Below the pieces are notes generated by a model that worked only from the letters and a program-made list of their open reading frames with translations, had not been told where the DNA came from and searched no databases. DNA of 64,000 nt from Gordonia humi. GTDB lineage: Bacteria; Actinomycetota; Actinomycetes; Mycobacteriales; Mycobacteriaceae. The position numbers were made by a program, and so were the translations under genes. Shown in pieces: positions 1 through 11,250 of this stretch (position 1 is the first letter of the stretch; each line of letters opens with the position of its first letter). The stretch lies in contig NZ_JACIFP010000001.1 in NCBI RefSeq assembly GCF_014197435.1, positions 2,914,001-2,978,000 on the forward strand, given 5' to 3'.

Positions 1-1116
1 CGCATGCTCGCCGACTTCGGCGCCGAGGTAGTCAAGGTGGAACGCGAGACCGGCGACGAACTCCGCAACTGGCGGCTCTACGACGGCGAGACGTCGATGC
101 TGTTCCGCACCATCAACCGGAACAAGAAGTCGATCGTCCTGGATCTGCGCACCGACGCCGGGCGTGCCGACGTTCGCGAACTGGCACGCCACTGCGACGT
201 CGTCCTGGAGAACTTCCGTCCCGGAACCCTCGAGAAATGGGGGATCGGTCCGGCCGAGCTGAGCGAGGCGAACCCGAACCTCGTGTTCGTGCGGATCTCG
301 GCGTTCGGCCAGACCGGGCCGTACTCGGAGCGGCCCGGCTTCGCCGCCGTCGCCGAGGCCTACGGCGGATTCCGCGAACTCGTCGGCGACCCGGACCGGC
401 CGCCGGTCCGGGTGGGCGTCTCGATCGGCGACTCCATCGCCGGACTGTACGGAGCGTTCGGTGCGGTGATGGCGTTGTACGAGGCACTGCGTCGCCGCGA
501 CGAGTCCGCCGACCCGCTGCCGCTGGCGGACCGGATCGTCGACGTCGCGCTCAACGAGGCGATCTTCTCCATGATGGAGTCGCTCGTTCCCGATCTCGGC
601 GCCTACGGGGTGCGTCGCGAACGCACCGGCGGCCGCATGGAGGGCATCGCGCCGTCGAACGGGTACACCTGCGCCGACGGCGACTCCGTGGTGATCTCCG
701 GCAACGCCGACGCGATCTTCGGGCGCTATATGCGCGCCATCGGCCGCGACGACCTCGCCGCCGACGAGGACCTGGCCACCAACGACGGTCGGTGGCGCCG
801 TCGCGAGGAACTCGACGAGGCGATCGGCGCGTGGACCGGCTCGCACACCCGCGACGAGGTGCTGACCGTCCTCGACGAGGCGGGCGTCCCCGCCGGGCCG
901 ATCTACACCGCGGCCGACATCGTCGCCGACGAGCACTATCGGGCGCGGAACATGGTGCAGGAGTTCGACGTCGACGCGGGCGGAGACACACCGACGGCGG
1001 TCGGCTTCCCGGGGATCGTGCCGGTGCTCGGCGGGACGTCGCTGCCGATCCGCTCACTCGGACCCGACCTGGGGGAGCACACCGACGAGATCCGCGAGCG
1101 GTACCTGGGCGGGTGA
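1..1116 (+). CDS. CaiB/BaiF-type (class III) CoA-transferase, 5'-truncated
   Basis: This is a class III CoA-transferase, which moves coenzyme A between an acyl-CoA and a free carboxylic acid. The gene enters from the window edge. The reading frame is open from base 1, and the family's usual first 20-25 residues (ending in a strand before 'LLADFGAEVVKVE') are missing, so the ATG at base 4 is almost certainly internal. The 'ADFGAEVVKVE' and 'LENFRPG' motifs are family hallmarks. The likely catalytic aspartate is Asp143 (counting from base 4) in 'GDSIAGLYG'. The C-terminal half contains the usual 'GVPAGPIYT' segment. The next gene is an HMG-CoA-lyase-like enzyme 45 bases downstream, so the pair may handle one branched or hydroxylated acyl-CoA. 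The substrate cannot be read from the sequence. Confidence 0.9.
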   Translation, partial: RMLADFGAEVVKVERETGDELRNWRLYDGETSMLFRTINRNKKSIVLDLRTDAGRADVRELARHCDVVLENFRPGTLEKWGIGPAELSEANPNLVFVRISAFGQTGPYSERPGFAAVAEAYGGFRELVGDPDRPPVRVGVSIGDSIAGLYGAFGAVMALYEALRRRDESADPLPLADRIVDVALNEAIFSMMESLVPDLGAYGVRRERTGGRMEGIAPSNGYTCADGDSVVISGNADAIFGRYMRAIGRDDLAADEDLATNDGRWRRREELDEAIGAWTGSHTRDEVLTVLDEAGVPAGPIYTAADIVADEHYRARNMVQEFDVDAGGDTPTAVGFPGIVPVLGGTSLPIRSLGPDLGEHTDEIRERYLGG

Positions 1117-1148
1117 GGCGAACCGGAGCCGGTGGGGCACGACACCGA

Positions 1149-1154
1149 TAAGCT
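1149..1154 (+). promoter_or_regulatory. -10 box (TAAGCT) for a leaderless HMGL-like mRNA
   Basis: TAAGCT ends 7 bases before the ATG at 1162. This spacing would put the transcription start on the A of the start codon. No Shine-Dalgarno sequence is visible. Confidence 0.45.
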
Positions 1155-1161
1155 CGGCGAC

Positions 1162-2076
1162 ATGACCGCCCTCCTCCGTGACGTGACCCTCCGCGACGGC
1201 CTGCAACTGACCGGCAGAGTCCTCGACGTGCAGACGCGCGTCGACCTCGCTCGCACCCTCCTCGCCGCGGGCGTCCCGGAGCTGGAGATCGGATCGATGG
1301 CTCGCCCGGACCTCGTGCCGCCGATGGCCGGATCCCTCGACGTCGTCGCCGCGCTGACACCGGAGGAACTCGACCGCTGCTGGATCTGGGTCGCGACCGT
1401 CCGGCACGTCGAGAAGGCGATCGCGGCCGGTGCGAAGAACGTGCAGTACTGCTTCTCGGCGTCGGACGCCCACAACAAGGCCAACATCGGCCGCCTCACG
1501 GAGGACTCGACAGCCGCGATGCCGCGGGCGATCGATGCCGTGCACGAGGCCGGCGGACGCATCCAACTGTGCATCGCCACCAGCTTCACCTGCCCGTTCG
1601 ACGGCCCGGTCGATCCGGATCGGGTGCGCGGCATCGTCGCCGATGCGCGAACGGCCGGTGCCGACGACGTGGTCCTGGCCGACACCCTCGGCCAGGCGCA
1701 CCCGGCGCAGGTCCGCGAACTGTTCTCCACCGTGCGGGCCGGCGATCGCCGGCTCGTGTTCCACGGACACGACACCTGGGGGATGGGCGTGGCGAACTCG
1801 CTAGCCGCGATCGAGGGCGGTGCGCAGATGGTCGACGGCGCGCTCGGCGGGCTCGGCGGCTGCCCGTTCGCGCCGGGGGCGTCCGGGAACACCTCGTCGG
1901 AGGACATCCTGTTCGCGACTCGACCGGACTATCTGACTCCCGCCGTGCTGGCCGAGCTGGTGCGGGCCGGGGAGTCGCTGCTCGACGAACTCGGTGAGGC
2001 CTCACGGTCGAAGACGGCGCAGGGAGCGAGATCGAACGCGCGGGCGTTCGAGTGGGTCATTGACGCGACTCGGTAA
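1162..2076 (+). CDS. hydroxymethylglutaryl-CoA lyase family protein
   Basis: This 304-residue TIM-barrel lyase belongs to the HMGL-like family, which cleaves 3-hydroxy-3-methylglutaryl-CoA or a related 3-hydroxyacyl-CoA to acetyl-CoA and a keto acid. The N-terminal 'DVTLRDGLQ' is the metal and substrate-binding motif. The signature 'GGCPFAPGASGN' carries the catalytic cysteine, Cys234. 'HGHDTWGMG' supplies metal-binding histidines. I chose the ATG at 1162 over an in-frame GTG at 1132 because similarity begins here and a TANNNT box sits 7 bases upstream. Lying behind a class III CoA-transferase, it could act on HMG-CoA in leucine breakdown or on a citramalyl-CoA-type substrate. The sequence does not decide which. 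Confidence 0.85.
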   Translation: MTALLRDVTLRDGLQLTGRVLDVQTRVDLARTLLAAGVPELEIGSMARPDLVPPMAGSLDVVAALTPEELDRCWIWVATVRHVEKAIAAGAKNVQYCFSASDAHNKANIGRLTEDSTAAMPRAIDAVHEAGGRIQLCIATSFTCPFDGPVDPDRVRGIVADARTAGADDVVLADTLGQAHPAQVRELFSTVRAGDRRLVFHGHDTWGMGVANSLAAIEGGAQMVDGALGGLGGCPFAPGASGNTSSEDILFATRPDYLTPAVLAELVRAGESLLDELGEASRSKTAQGARSNARAFEWVIDATR

Positions 2077-2079
2077 GCT
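2074..2079 (+). promoter_or_regulatory. -10 box (TAAGCT) for a leaderless HAD-phosphatase mRNA
   Basis: TAAGCT ends 7 bases before the ATG at 2087. Its first three bases are also the TAA stop codon of the preceding lyase gene, so stop codon and promoter share bases. Confidence 0.45.
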
Positions 2080-2086
2080 TCCCGGC

Positions 2087-2857
2087 ATGTCTGATGGAGT
2101 CTCCCGCGACGGGAAGAACTACGAGCTCGTCATGTTCGATCTCGACGACACCCTCGCCCCGTCGAAGACGGCGATGAGCGATGAGATGGTCGATCTGTTC
2201 CGCGATCTGCTGAGTACAGCCAAGGCCTGCATCATCTCCGGCGGTCAGTACGGCCAGTTCCAGTCGCAGGTCCTCGACCGGCTCGGCGACTTCCCGAACA
2301 AGCCGAATCTGCATCTCATGCCGACCAACGGCACCCGCTACATCCGCTGGTCCGGCGACGACTGGGAGACCGTCTACGCCGAGGACCTCTCGGCCGAGCA
2401 GAAGGACCAGGCCATGCGCGTCGTCGAAGAGGGCGCGCGGGCGCTCGGGCTGTGGGAGTCGAAGACGTGGGGTCCGATCCTCGAAGACCGCGGAAGCCAG
2501 GTGACGTTCTCCGCGCTGGGACAGTCCGCTCCGGTCGACGCCAAGGCCGCATGGGATCCCGACGGCCGCAAGAAGGAGTCGCTGCGCGCCTACGCGGCGG
2601 AGCGTCTGCCCGATCTGGAGGTCCGCAGCGGCGGATCGACGTCGGTCGACATCACGGCGAAGGGTATCGACAAGGCGTTCGGCGCCCGTCGGCTCATGGA
2701 GATCCTCGAGCTGAGCACCGACGACATCCTGTTCTTCGGCGATCGCCTCGACGAGGGCGGCAACGACCGGCCCGTCGCCGATCTCGGCATCGACTCGGTG
2801 CACGTCCACGGCTGGGAGGACACCTACACCGAGCTGGGCGCGGTGGTCCGCGGCTGA
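2087..2857 (+). CDS. HAD-IIB family hydrolase (phosphomannomutase-like fold)
   Basis: This is a 256-residue haloacid dehalogenase superfamily phosphohydrolase. The nucleophile motif 'MFDLDDTL' gives Asp18 as nucleophile and Asp20 as acid/base. Motif II is 'ISGG', and motif IV 'FFGDRLDEGGND' supplies the Mg-binding acidic residues. The middle cap region with 'TNGT' resembles the eukaryotic-type phosphomannomutase and sugar-phosphatase cap (type IIB). An upstream in-frame ATG at 1994 would overlap the lyase gene by more than 80 bases and add an Arg-rich, non-conserved stretch, so the ATG at 2087 is preferred. Its substrate is probably a phosphosugar. This is family inference only. Confidence 0.8.
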   Translation: MSDGVSRDGKNYELVMFDLDDTLAPSKTAMSDEMVDLFRDLLSTAKACIISGGQYGQFQSQVLDRLGDFPNKPNLHLMPTNGTRYIRWSGDDWETVYAEDLSAEQKDQAMRVVEEGARALGLWESKTWGPILEDRGSQVTFSALGQSAPVDAKAAWDPDGRKKESLRAYAAERLPDLEVRSGGSTSVDITAKGIDKAFGARRLMEILELSTDDILFFGDRLDEGGNDRPVADLGIDSVHVHGWEDTYTELGAVVRG

Positions 2858-2937
2858 GACGGCGACGAGACCTCACCGACCCGTATGCGGCCGTGGTCGA
2901 CGGGTGACCGCCGCACACGTGTCGGTCGGGTCCGGCG

Positions 2938-3768
2938 TCAGACCAGAAGGCTCGCTCGCAGCGATGCGATATCGGCGTCGGAGAGTCCCAGGCCGTGGCG
3001 GATGTAGCCGTCCACGGAGCCGTAGGTCTTCGCCGCCGCCGCATACGAGGTGTTCAGCAGTCCGATGTTCACCCCGTTGAGCGGATCGTTCGGGCTCGCG
3101 TGGCGGTAGTGGTTCGATGCGAGGTAGTCGGCGTCGACGGTGGCGCGGTCGACACCGAGGATCGTCAGCAGGACCGCGGTGGTCCAGCCGGTGCGGTCCT
3201 TGCCCGCCGAGCAGTGGTAGAGGGTGGTGCCGCCGGTCGCCGCCGTGCGTTCGACCGCGAGCAGCGTGCGTCGGATCTCGCGGCGCGCCTGCGCATTCGT
3301 CACGAACTCGGCGTACGCCTGCTTCAGATCGATCAGGCTGATCGGTGACACTCCGCCCAGCACATCGGCGACCATCACCTGTGCGCCGGGCACCGGGCGA
3401 TCGGGCTGCACGGTCCGCTCGTACACGGTCCGCAGATCGACGACGGTCCGCACCTCGCGGGCACGCAGGATCCTCGTGTCGTTCGCGGTGATCTTCGACA
3501 GGTTGTCGCTGCGCAGGACACGGTCGTTGACCCGCTTGCCGTCGTGACCGATGTAGCCGGCCAGCGTGCGCGTGTTGTCCGTGCCCGCCAGCCCGATCTC
3601 GCGTCCCGGAACGATGACCTTCGAGGACGGATCGGCCGGTGCGGTGATGCCGCTCGTGGGTGCGGCCGAGGCGGATCCCGCCAGGGCGGGCGCCGCCGCG
3701 GGCGCGACGAGCAGTGCGGTGGACAGGGTGATCATGGCGGCGCGACGGCGCACCGGATGCAGACTCAT
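2938..3768 (-). CDS. secreted tyrosine-protein phosphatase (PtpB-like)
   Basis: This is a 276-residue phosphatase. The active-site loop '[10 protein letters not shown]' is the CX5R signature, with Cys186 as nucleophile and the Lys/Asp pair typical of the PtpB-type (Y_phosphatase3) family, which acts on phosphotyrosine and phosphoinositides. The N-terminus 'MSLHPVRRR' followed by a hydrophobic Ala/Leu-rich stretch and 'AGSASAAP' is a Sec-type signal peptide, so the enzyme should be exported. The frame extends upstream to 3900, but that part is Arg/Pro-rich without signal character, so I start at the ATG at 3768. It converges with the HAD gene and diverges from thyX. Confidence 0.85.
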   Translation of the reverse strand: MSLHPVRRRAAMITLSTALLVAPAAAPALAGSASAAPTSGITAPADPSSKVIVPGREIGLAGTDNTRTLAGYIGHDGKRVNDRVLRSDNLSKITANDTRILRAREVRTVVDLRTVYERTVQPDRPVPGAQVMVADVLGGVSPISLIDLKQAYAEFVTNAQARREIRRTLLAVERTAATGGTTLYHCSAGKDRTGWTTAVLLTILGVDRATVDADYLASNHYRHASPNDPLNGVNIGLLNTSYAAAAKTYGSVDGYIRHGLGLSDADIASLRASLLV

Positions 3769-3923
3769 GGACACATGATGCGCCGAGAAGCGCGCGGGCG
3801 CGCGCCGACGGCACGGGTTCGCACACCACCCCGCCCAGTCCGGCCCGGCGTGCGCGGGGGACAATGGTGCGGATCGCTCCGGCAGTCCCGGAGCCCGCAT
3901 CGCCCTCGAGACAAGGAGACCCG

Positions 3924-5619
<1,696 letters not shown>

Positions 5620-5620
<1 letters not shown>

Positions 5621-7446
5621 TGTCCGGTTCGCAGCGTCGCCGTCGCGCAGGCCGCCCCGCGGGACCTCCCGCCGACCTCGCCACGGCGCCGAAGAAGACC
5701 AAGGCCAACAAGCCGGCCGTCCCCGAAGCCACCGGCATCGGCGTGACCGGCGACATCATCGACCGGCTCGGGCAGCCGCCCGCGTTGCCCGCGGGCGGAC
5801 TGCGCGTCGTGGCACTCGGCGGCATCGGCGAGATCGGCCGCAACATGACCGTCTTCGAGTACGACGGCAAGCTGCTGATCGTCGACTGCGGCGTCCTGTT
5901 CCCCGAGGACCAGCAGCCCGGCGTCGACCTGATCCTCCCGGACTTCGGCTACATCGAGGACCGGATGGACGATGTCGAGGCGGTCGTCCTGACCCACGGT
6001 CACGAGGATCACATCGGCGCCGTCCCGTTCCTGCTCCGGATGCGCGCCGACATCGCCGTCGTCGGTTCGCGTTTCACGCTCGCGCTGGTGGCCGCGAAGT
6101 GCCGTGAGCACCGTCTCCGGCCCAAACTCGTTCAGGTGGTCGAGGGCGACCGCCAGGACTTCGGCGGATTCGACTGTGAGTTCTTCGCCGTCAACCACTC
6201 GATCCCGGACGCGGTCGCCGTGGCGATCCGCACCGGGGCGGGCATGGTGCTGCACACCGGCGACATCAAACTCGACCAACTGCCGCTCGACAACCGACTG
6301 ACCGACCTCGCGGGTTTCTCGCGTCTCGGCGACGAGGGCGTCGACCTGTTCCTCGTCGACTCCACCAATGCCGAGGTCCCCGGATTCGTCACCCCCGAAC
6401 GCGATATCGGCGGCGTCCTCGACACCGTCATCGGCAAGGCGAGACAGCGCGTCATCGTCGCCTCGTTCGCCAGCCACGTGCACCGCATCCAGCAGATCGT
6501 CGACGTCGCGCACCGGCACGGCCGCCGGGTCACCTTCGTCGGCCGCTCGATGGTGCGGAACATGCAGATCGCGCAGGAGCTCGGGTACCTGTCGGTGCCC
6601 GAGGGCGTGATCGTCGACATGGACACCGCCGCGACGCTGCCGGACCATCGGCTCGTGCTGATCTCGACGGGTTCGCAGGGCGAGCCCCTCTCGGCCCTGA
6701 GCCGGATGGCGCGCGGTGAGCACCGCCAGATCAACATCCGCGCCGACGATCTCGTGGTCCTCGCGTCGTCGCTGATCCCGGGCAACGAGAACTCGGTGTT
6801 CGCCGTGGTCAACGGCCTGGCCAAGCGCGGAGCCACCGTGGTGACCCAGGCCAGCGCCAAGGTCCACGTGTCCGGACACGCGTCGGCCGGAGAACTCCTG
6901 TACCTGTACAACGCGGTACGGCCCTCCAACGCGATGCCGGTGCACGGCGAATGGCGCCACCTGCGCGCCAACGCCGCGCTCGCCGAGGCGACCGGTGTCC
7001 CGTCCGACCGCATCGTGCTCGCCGAGGACGGCGTCGTCGTCGACCTCGTCGACGGTCGCGCCCAGATCACCGGCCGGGTACCGGTGGGCCACGTGTACGT
7101 CGACGGCCTGTCGGTCGGCGACGTCGGCGACTCGACCCTGTCGGACCGACTGGTGCTCGGCGAGGGCGGGTTCATCGCCATCACGGTGGCCGTCGAGGCC
7201 TCGACCGGACGCCCGGTCAGCGCGCCGACGGTCAGCGGCCGTGGCTTCTCCGACGATCCGGAGGCGCTGTCGGAGGCGGTGGTGCTGGTGGAGAAGGCAC
7301 TCACCGAGCTGGCGAACGAGGGGGTCACGGATGCGCACCGGATCGCCCAGGGCATCCGCCGCACGGTGGGCCGCTGGGTGGCGGGCAAATACCGTCGCCG
7401 CCCGATGATCGTGCCGAACGTGATCGCCGTGGGAGAGGACGACTAG
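5620..7446 (+). CDS. rnj: ribonuclease J
   Basis: RNase J is a metallo-beta-lactamase/beta-CASP ribonuclease with endonuclease and 5'-3' exonuclease activity in RNA maturation and decay. The 608-residue protein begins with a basic, disordered tail of about 45 residues ('MSGSQRRRRAGRPAG'), typical of actinobacterial RNase J. The zinc-binding motif HGHEDH covers His126 to His131, with the second metal region 'HTGDIKLDQ'. The beta-CASP part includes 'DSTNAE' and 'VVASFASHVHRIQQ'-like residues, and 'PVHGEWRHL' near residue 440 is the usual C-terminal histidine motif. Its ATG overlaps the dapA stop by one base. Confidence 0.95.
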
Positions 7447-7449
7447 ACC

Positions 7450-8082
7450 GTGTCGCTGGCGAAGACCGAACGGGCCGGGCTCGTCGAGACGATGCGCGGG
7501 CTCGGTCCCGACGTCCCGACGATGTGCGAGGGCTGGACCGCGCGGGATCTCGCCGTCCATCTGATCCTCCGGGAACGACGTCCGGACGCGGCCGCGGGCA
7601 TGTTCGTTCCGTTCCTCGCCTGGCACACTCGCTCGGTGGAGCGCGCGTACGCGGCCAAACCGTGGGATGAGCTTCTAGCCGCCGTCCTCGACGGCCCACC
7701 CTGGTATTCGCCGTTCCGGCCGCTCGACTCGCTGCTCAATCTGTCCGAGATGTTCGTCCACCACGAGGATCTGCTGCGCGGGGGAGCGGACCCGGCGGGC
7801 CCGTTCCTGCCGCGCAAGCTGACCCCGGAGATGGAGCGAGCACTCGAACGGCCGCTCAAGACGGCCGGTCGGATGATCCTGCGCTCGTCCCCGGTGCGGG
7901 TCACCCTCGGCAGCGTCGACGGACGCGAGCTGCTGACCGCCGGGCGCGGCGAGCCGGTCACCGTGACCGGAACCACCGGCGAACTGCTGTTGTGGGCGTT
8001 CGGTCGTGCCCCGGTCGACGTGAAGTTCACCGGTTCGCAGACCGCGGTCGCCGCTCTCGCCGGAGCCGATCGATCGCTCTGA
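7450..8082 (+). CDS. TIGR03085 family protein (DinB-like mycothiol-type fold)
   Basis: This 210-residue protein has the actinobacterial TIGR03085 layout: an N-terminal four-helix DinB-like region opening with 'GPDVPTMCEGWTARDLAVHL', then 'MFVHHEDLLRG', then a C-terminal sterol-carrier-like strand region ('GEPVTVTGTTGELLLWAFGR'). His residues in 'LAVHL' and 'VHHED' fit the metal site of mycothiol-dependent enzymes, but no reaction is known for the family. It starts at a GTG three bases after the rnj stop, so it is probably cotranscribed with dapA-rnj. Confidence 0.8.
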   Translation: MSLAKTERAGLVETMRGLGPDVPTMCEGWTARDLAVHLILRERRPDAAAGMFVPFLAWHTRSVERAYAAKPWDELLAAVLDGPPWYSPFRPLDSLLNLSEMFVHHEDLLRGGADPAGPFLPRKLTPEMERALERPLKTAGRMILRSSPVRVTLGSVDGRELLTAGRGEPVTVTGTTGELLLWAFGRAPVDVKFTGSQTAVAALAGADRSL

Positions 8083-8134
8083 GCCCGGGTGCGTCGTGCT
8101 CTCGATCCTCCCGACGGTCACGAATTCGACACGA

Positions 8135-8154
8135 CAACACCCGTTACGGTGTTG
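8135..8154. repeat. CAACACC-N6-GGTGTTG inverted repeat upstream of ftsK
   Basis: Perfect 7-base arms (CAACACC at 8135-8141, GGTGTTG at 8148-8154) flank a 6-base loop. It could be a terminator stem for the upstream operon, although no T-run follows, or an operator lying about 42-61 bases upstream of the predicted ftsK transcription start. A similar repeat lies before hflX. Confidence 0.4.
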
Positions 8155-8183
8155 CGGGTGTGACTGTTGTGAAAGCCGGGCAC

Positions 8184-8189
8184 TAGGGT
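8184..8189 (+). promoter_or_regulatory. -10 box (TAGGGT) for ftsK
   Basis: TAGGGT ends 6 bases before the ftsK ATG. The G-run between them could also serve as a weak ribosome site, so a leaderless mRNA is likely but not certain. Confidence 0.4.
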
Positions 8190-8195
8190 GGGGGC

Positions 8196-11069
8196 ATGGC
8201 TTCAGAAGCAACCACGCGTAATCGTGCGGCTGCCGGATCGTCGCGCACCGGCTCCGGCGGCTCTCGCGCGTCCGGACAGCGCGCGAGCGGGAACCGGAAG
8301 CCCGCAGCCGCCAAAGGAGCAGCCGCCAAGGGCGGGAAGGCCGCGGCGTCCAGGTCCGGCGGTCGTAAGCCGTCGTCCGGGCGACCCGCTCCGCGGAGCG
8401 CGAACCGGTCGCAGGACATGCACCGTCCCTCGGCGATAGCCGCCACCGGTCACGGCGTCGCATCCGCATGGACGATGCTCGCGAAGGGCGTGGGCAACCT
8501 CTCGCGTATCGGCGCACACCGCGACGACGCGCCGTCGCCGCGCCGTGACGGCGCCGCCCTCGGACTGATCGTCCTCGGCGTCGTGGTCGCCGTCGGCGTG
8601 TGGTTCCACGCGATCGGCCCGGTCGGTGCGTTCATCGATGCCGCGGTCCGCGCCCTCGTGGGGGCGCTGGCCTTCCTCGTCCCGGTGCTTCTCGTCGCGT
8701 GGGCGGTGGCTCTCATGCGTTTCGCGCCGAACGCGGACCGCCGTGTGCGCAACATCGGCGGCGGTGTGCTGCTCGGCATCGCCGTGCTGGGCATGTCGCA
8801 TCTCATCCAAGGGGCGCCCACCGACTACGACGGTCGCGCTCACGGAGCGGGCTTCGCGGGCTACGCGGTGGGCGGCCCGCTCACGGACGCCGTGACCGTG
8901 TGGCTGTCGGTGCCGGTCTATCTGCTGTGCGCGGCGTTCGGTGTGCTGGCGCTCTCGGGTCGGACCCTGCGCGATGTGATCGCCGGAGCCTCGGACTACC
9001 TCGGACTCGGCCGTGACTACGACTACGACGAGTACGACGAGGACTACGACGACTACGAGGACTTCGACGCGGAGACCGACGAGCCCGAGCCGGACGACGC
9101 CGACGACGCCGCGCCGGCGGACGACGATGATGCGCCGTTCGAGACCGACGACGACGGTTTCGGCGACCCGTACGACAACTACCCGCCCGACGAGCGCAGG
9201 CGCCCGCAGCAGCGACGGCGCTCGGTGGAGCGGCCCGCGGCCCCGGCGCGGCCGCGTCGGCGTCGCGAGCACGCCGCCGATCACGACCGAGCGTCACGGA
9301 CCTCGCCGTCGGCGGCTCCGTCCCGTCGCACCGCCGGTCAGGACCGCGACGCTCATATGGACGACATGATGACCGAGCCGATCGTCCCCGATCTGGAGGT
9401 CACCGAACCGATCGGTCTCATCGAGCCGCCGTCGCGTCGGCCCGCACCGGTCGGTGAACCCCCCGCGCGGCCGCGTCGTGCCGCGACCCGCACGCCGGCC
9501 CCGATCGTCGACCCCGCGCCCGATCCCGACCCCGCGCCGCGTGCGCCTGCCCGTGCCGCCGCGGTCTCCTCCGACGACGAGTACCAGCTTCCGCCGCTGG
9601 ATCTCCTCGTCGCGGGTGATCCGCCGAAGATGGGCAGTACGGCCAACGACGACATGATCGACCGCATCAACTCGGTCCTGGAGCAGTTCAAGGTCGACGC
9701 CGCCGTCACCGGGTACACGCGCGGTCCGACGGTCACCCGCTACGAGGTGGAGCTCGGCCCGGCGGTCAAGGTCGAGAAGATCACGCAGCTGCAGCGGAAC
9801 ATCGCCTACGCGGCGGCCACCGACAACATCCGCCTGCTGGCGCCGATCCCCGGCAAGTCGGCGGTCGGCATCGAGGTGCCCAACTCCGACCGCGAGATGG
9901 TGCGCCTGGCCGACGTCCTCGAAGCGCCCAAGATCTCGCTCGACGAGCATCCGCTGATGATCGGCCTCGGCAAGGACATCGAGGGCGACTTCGTCGGTGC
10001 GAACCTCGCCAAGATGCCGCACCTGCTCGTGGCGGGCTCCACCGGTTCGGGTAAGTCGAGCTTCGTCAACTCGATGCTCGTCTCGATCCTCTCGCGCGCC
10101 AAGCCCGAGGATGTGCGGATGATCCTCATCGACCCGAAGATGGTCGAGCTGACCCCGTACGAGGGCGTGCCGCACCTGATCACACCGATCATCACCGAAC
10201 CGAAGAAGGCGGCCGCCGCGCTCGCCTGGCTGGTGGAGGAGATGGAGCAGCGCTACCAGGACATGAAGGCCTCGCGTGTGCGGCACATCAACGACTTCAA
10301 CGCGAAGGTGCGGTCCGGGGAGATCACGACGCCGCTCGGCTCCGAACGCGTGTACAAGCCGTACCCGTACATCGTGGCCATCGTCGACGAGCTCGCCGAC
10401 CTCATGATGACGGCCCCGCGTGACGTCGAGGACGCCATCGTCCGCATCACGCAGAAGGCGCGTGCGGCGGGCATCCACCTGGTGCTCGCCACACAGCGCC
10501 CGTCGGTCGACGTCGTCACCGGTCTGATCAAGACCAATGTGCCGTCGCGGCTGGCGTTCGCGACCAGCTCGCTGACCGACTCCCGGGTGATCCTCGATCA
10601 GCCGGGAGCGGAGAAGCTCATCGGCATGGGCGACGGACTGTTCCTGCCGATGGGCGCCAACAAGCCGATCCGCATGCAGGGTGCGTTCATCACCGACGAG
10701 GAGATCGCGGCCGTCGTCGACTTCACCAAGGAGCAGTCCGAACCCGAGTACACCGAGGGCGTCACGGCGGCGAAGGCCTCCGACAAGAAGGAGATCGACG
10801 AGGACATCGGCAACGATCTCGACGATCTGCTGCAGGCCGTCGAACTCGTGGTGTCGAGCCAGTTCGGGTCGACGTCGATGCTCCAGCGCAAGCTCCGCGT
10901 GGGTTTCGCCAAGGCCGGTCGTCTGATGGACCTCATGGAGACGCGCGGCGTCGTGGGGCCGAGCGAGGGCTCCAAGGCGCGCGAGGTGCTCGTCAAACCC
11001 GAGGACCTCGCCGGAGTGATCGCCTCGATCACCGGGGGTGGCGAGTCGGACGAACCTTCCGTAGACTGA
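8196..11069 (+). CDS. ftsK: DNA translocase FtsK/SpoIIIE
   Basis: FtsK is the septal DNA pump that clears chromosomes at division. The 957-residue protein has a basic, Ala/Lys-rich N-terminus (1-75), four hydrophobic segments between about 125 and 265, and a long disordered linker. The RecA-like motor follows from about 470, with Walker A 'GSTGSGKS' (Lys620) and '[19 protein letters not shown]'. A C-terminal winged-helix gamma domain (from about residue 880, '[21 protein letters not shown]') reads KOPS-type polar sequences. The linker opens with an unusual Asp/Tyr/Glu tract around residues 272-330. The gene is monocistronic, followed by the TerC riboswitch region. Confidence 0.95.
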   Translation: MASEATTRNRAAAGSSRTGSGGSRASGQRASGNRKPAAAKGAAAKGGKAAASRSGGRKPSSGRPAPRSANRSQDMHRPSAIAATGHGVASAWTMLAKGVGNLSRIGAHRDDAPSPRRDGAALGLIVLGVVVAVGVWFHAIGPVGAFIDAAVRALVGALAFLVPVLLVAWAVALMRFAPNADRRVRNIGGGVLLGIAVLGMSHLIQGAPTDYDGRAHGAGFAGYAVGGPLTDAVTVWLSVPVYLLCAAFGVLALSGRTLRDVIAGASDYLGLGRDYDYDEYDEDYDDYEDFDAETDEPEPDDADDAAPADDDDAPFETDDDGFGDPYDNYPPDERRRPQQRRRSVERPAAPARPRRRREHAADHDRASRTSPSAAPSRRTAGQDRDAHMDDMMTEPIVPDLEVTEPIGLIEPPSRRPAPVGEPPARPRRAATRTPAPIVDPAPDPDPAPRAPARAAAVSSDDEYQLPPLDLLVAGDPPKMGSTANDDMIDRINSVLEQFKVDAAVTGYTRGPTVTRYEVELGPAVKVEKITQLQRNIAYAAATDNIRLLAPIPGKSAVGIEVPNSDREMVRLADVLEAPKISLDEHPLMIGLGKDIEGDFVGANLAKMPHLLVAGSTGSGKSSFVNSMLVSILSRAKPEDVRMILIDPKMVELTPYEGVPHLITPIITEPKKAAAALAWLVEEMEQRYQDMKASRVRHINDFNAKVRSGEITTPLGSERVYKPYPYIVAIVDELADLMMTAPRDVEDAIVRITQKARAAGIHLVLATQRPSVDVVTGLIKTNVPSRLAFATSSLTDSRVILDQPGAEKLIGMGDGLFLPMGANKPIRMQGAFITDEEIAAVVDFTKEQSEPEYTEGVTAAKASDKKEIDEDIGNDLDDLLQAVELVVSSQFGSTSMLQRKLRVGFAKAGRLMDLMETRGVVGPSEGSKAREVLVKPEDLAGVIASITGGGESDEPSVD

Positions 11070-11080
11070 CGCGCAGATCG

Positions 11081-11212
11081 ACGAGGGGAGTATCCCCGCT
11101 TCGTAGACGCTCTCGTCAATACGGACGACGCCGCACCCGCCGATCGGATCTGTGGCCTCTCGTCCCGGTAGCGTCGCCGTCGCCTCGCAGCGACGGTGGG
11201 AGAGACCTCTGG
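11081..11212 (+). promoter_or_regulatory. yybP-ykoY (manganese) riboswitch upstream of terC
   Basis: The leader shows the class hallmarks in order. P1 5' strand GAGG is at 11083-11086, followed at once by GGAGTA (11087-11092). A UCGUCAAUACG-like internal loop lies at about 11113-11123. A perfect 7-bp hairpin CCGTCGC/GCGACGG is at 11177-11183 and 11190-11196, and AGAGACC then leads into CCTC (11206-11209), which closes P1. This matches the GGGGAGUA ... AGACC consensus of the Mn2+-sensing yybP-ykoY class, which commonly controls TerC/Alx and Mn exporters. The call is by eye; a covariance search was not run. Confidence 0.7.
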
Positions 11213-11250
11213 CATCGCACGACTACTTGTGCACGCTGGAGGTTTTTTCT

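Noticed and set aside
2858..2937. Possible terminator between the HAD gene and the phosphatase gene
   Set aside because: Only short, interrupted complementary stretches are present; no convincing stem.
3769..3900. Longer N-terminus for the tyrosine phosphatase from 3900
   Set aside because: It would bury the signal peptide behind 44 Arg/Pro-rich residues; the ATG at 3768 gives a normal exported protein.
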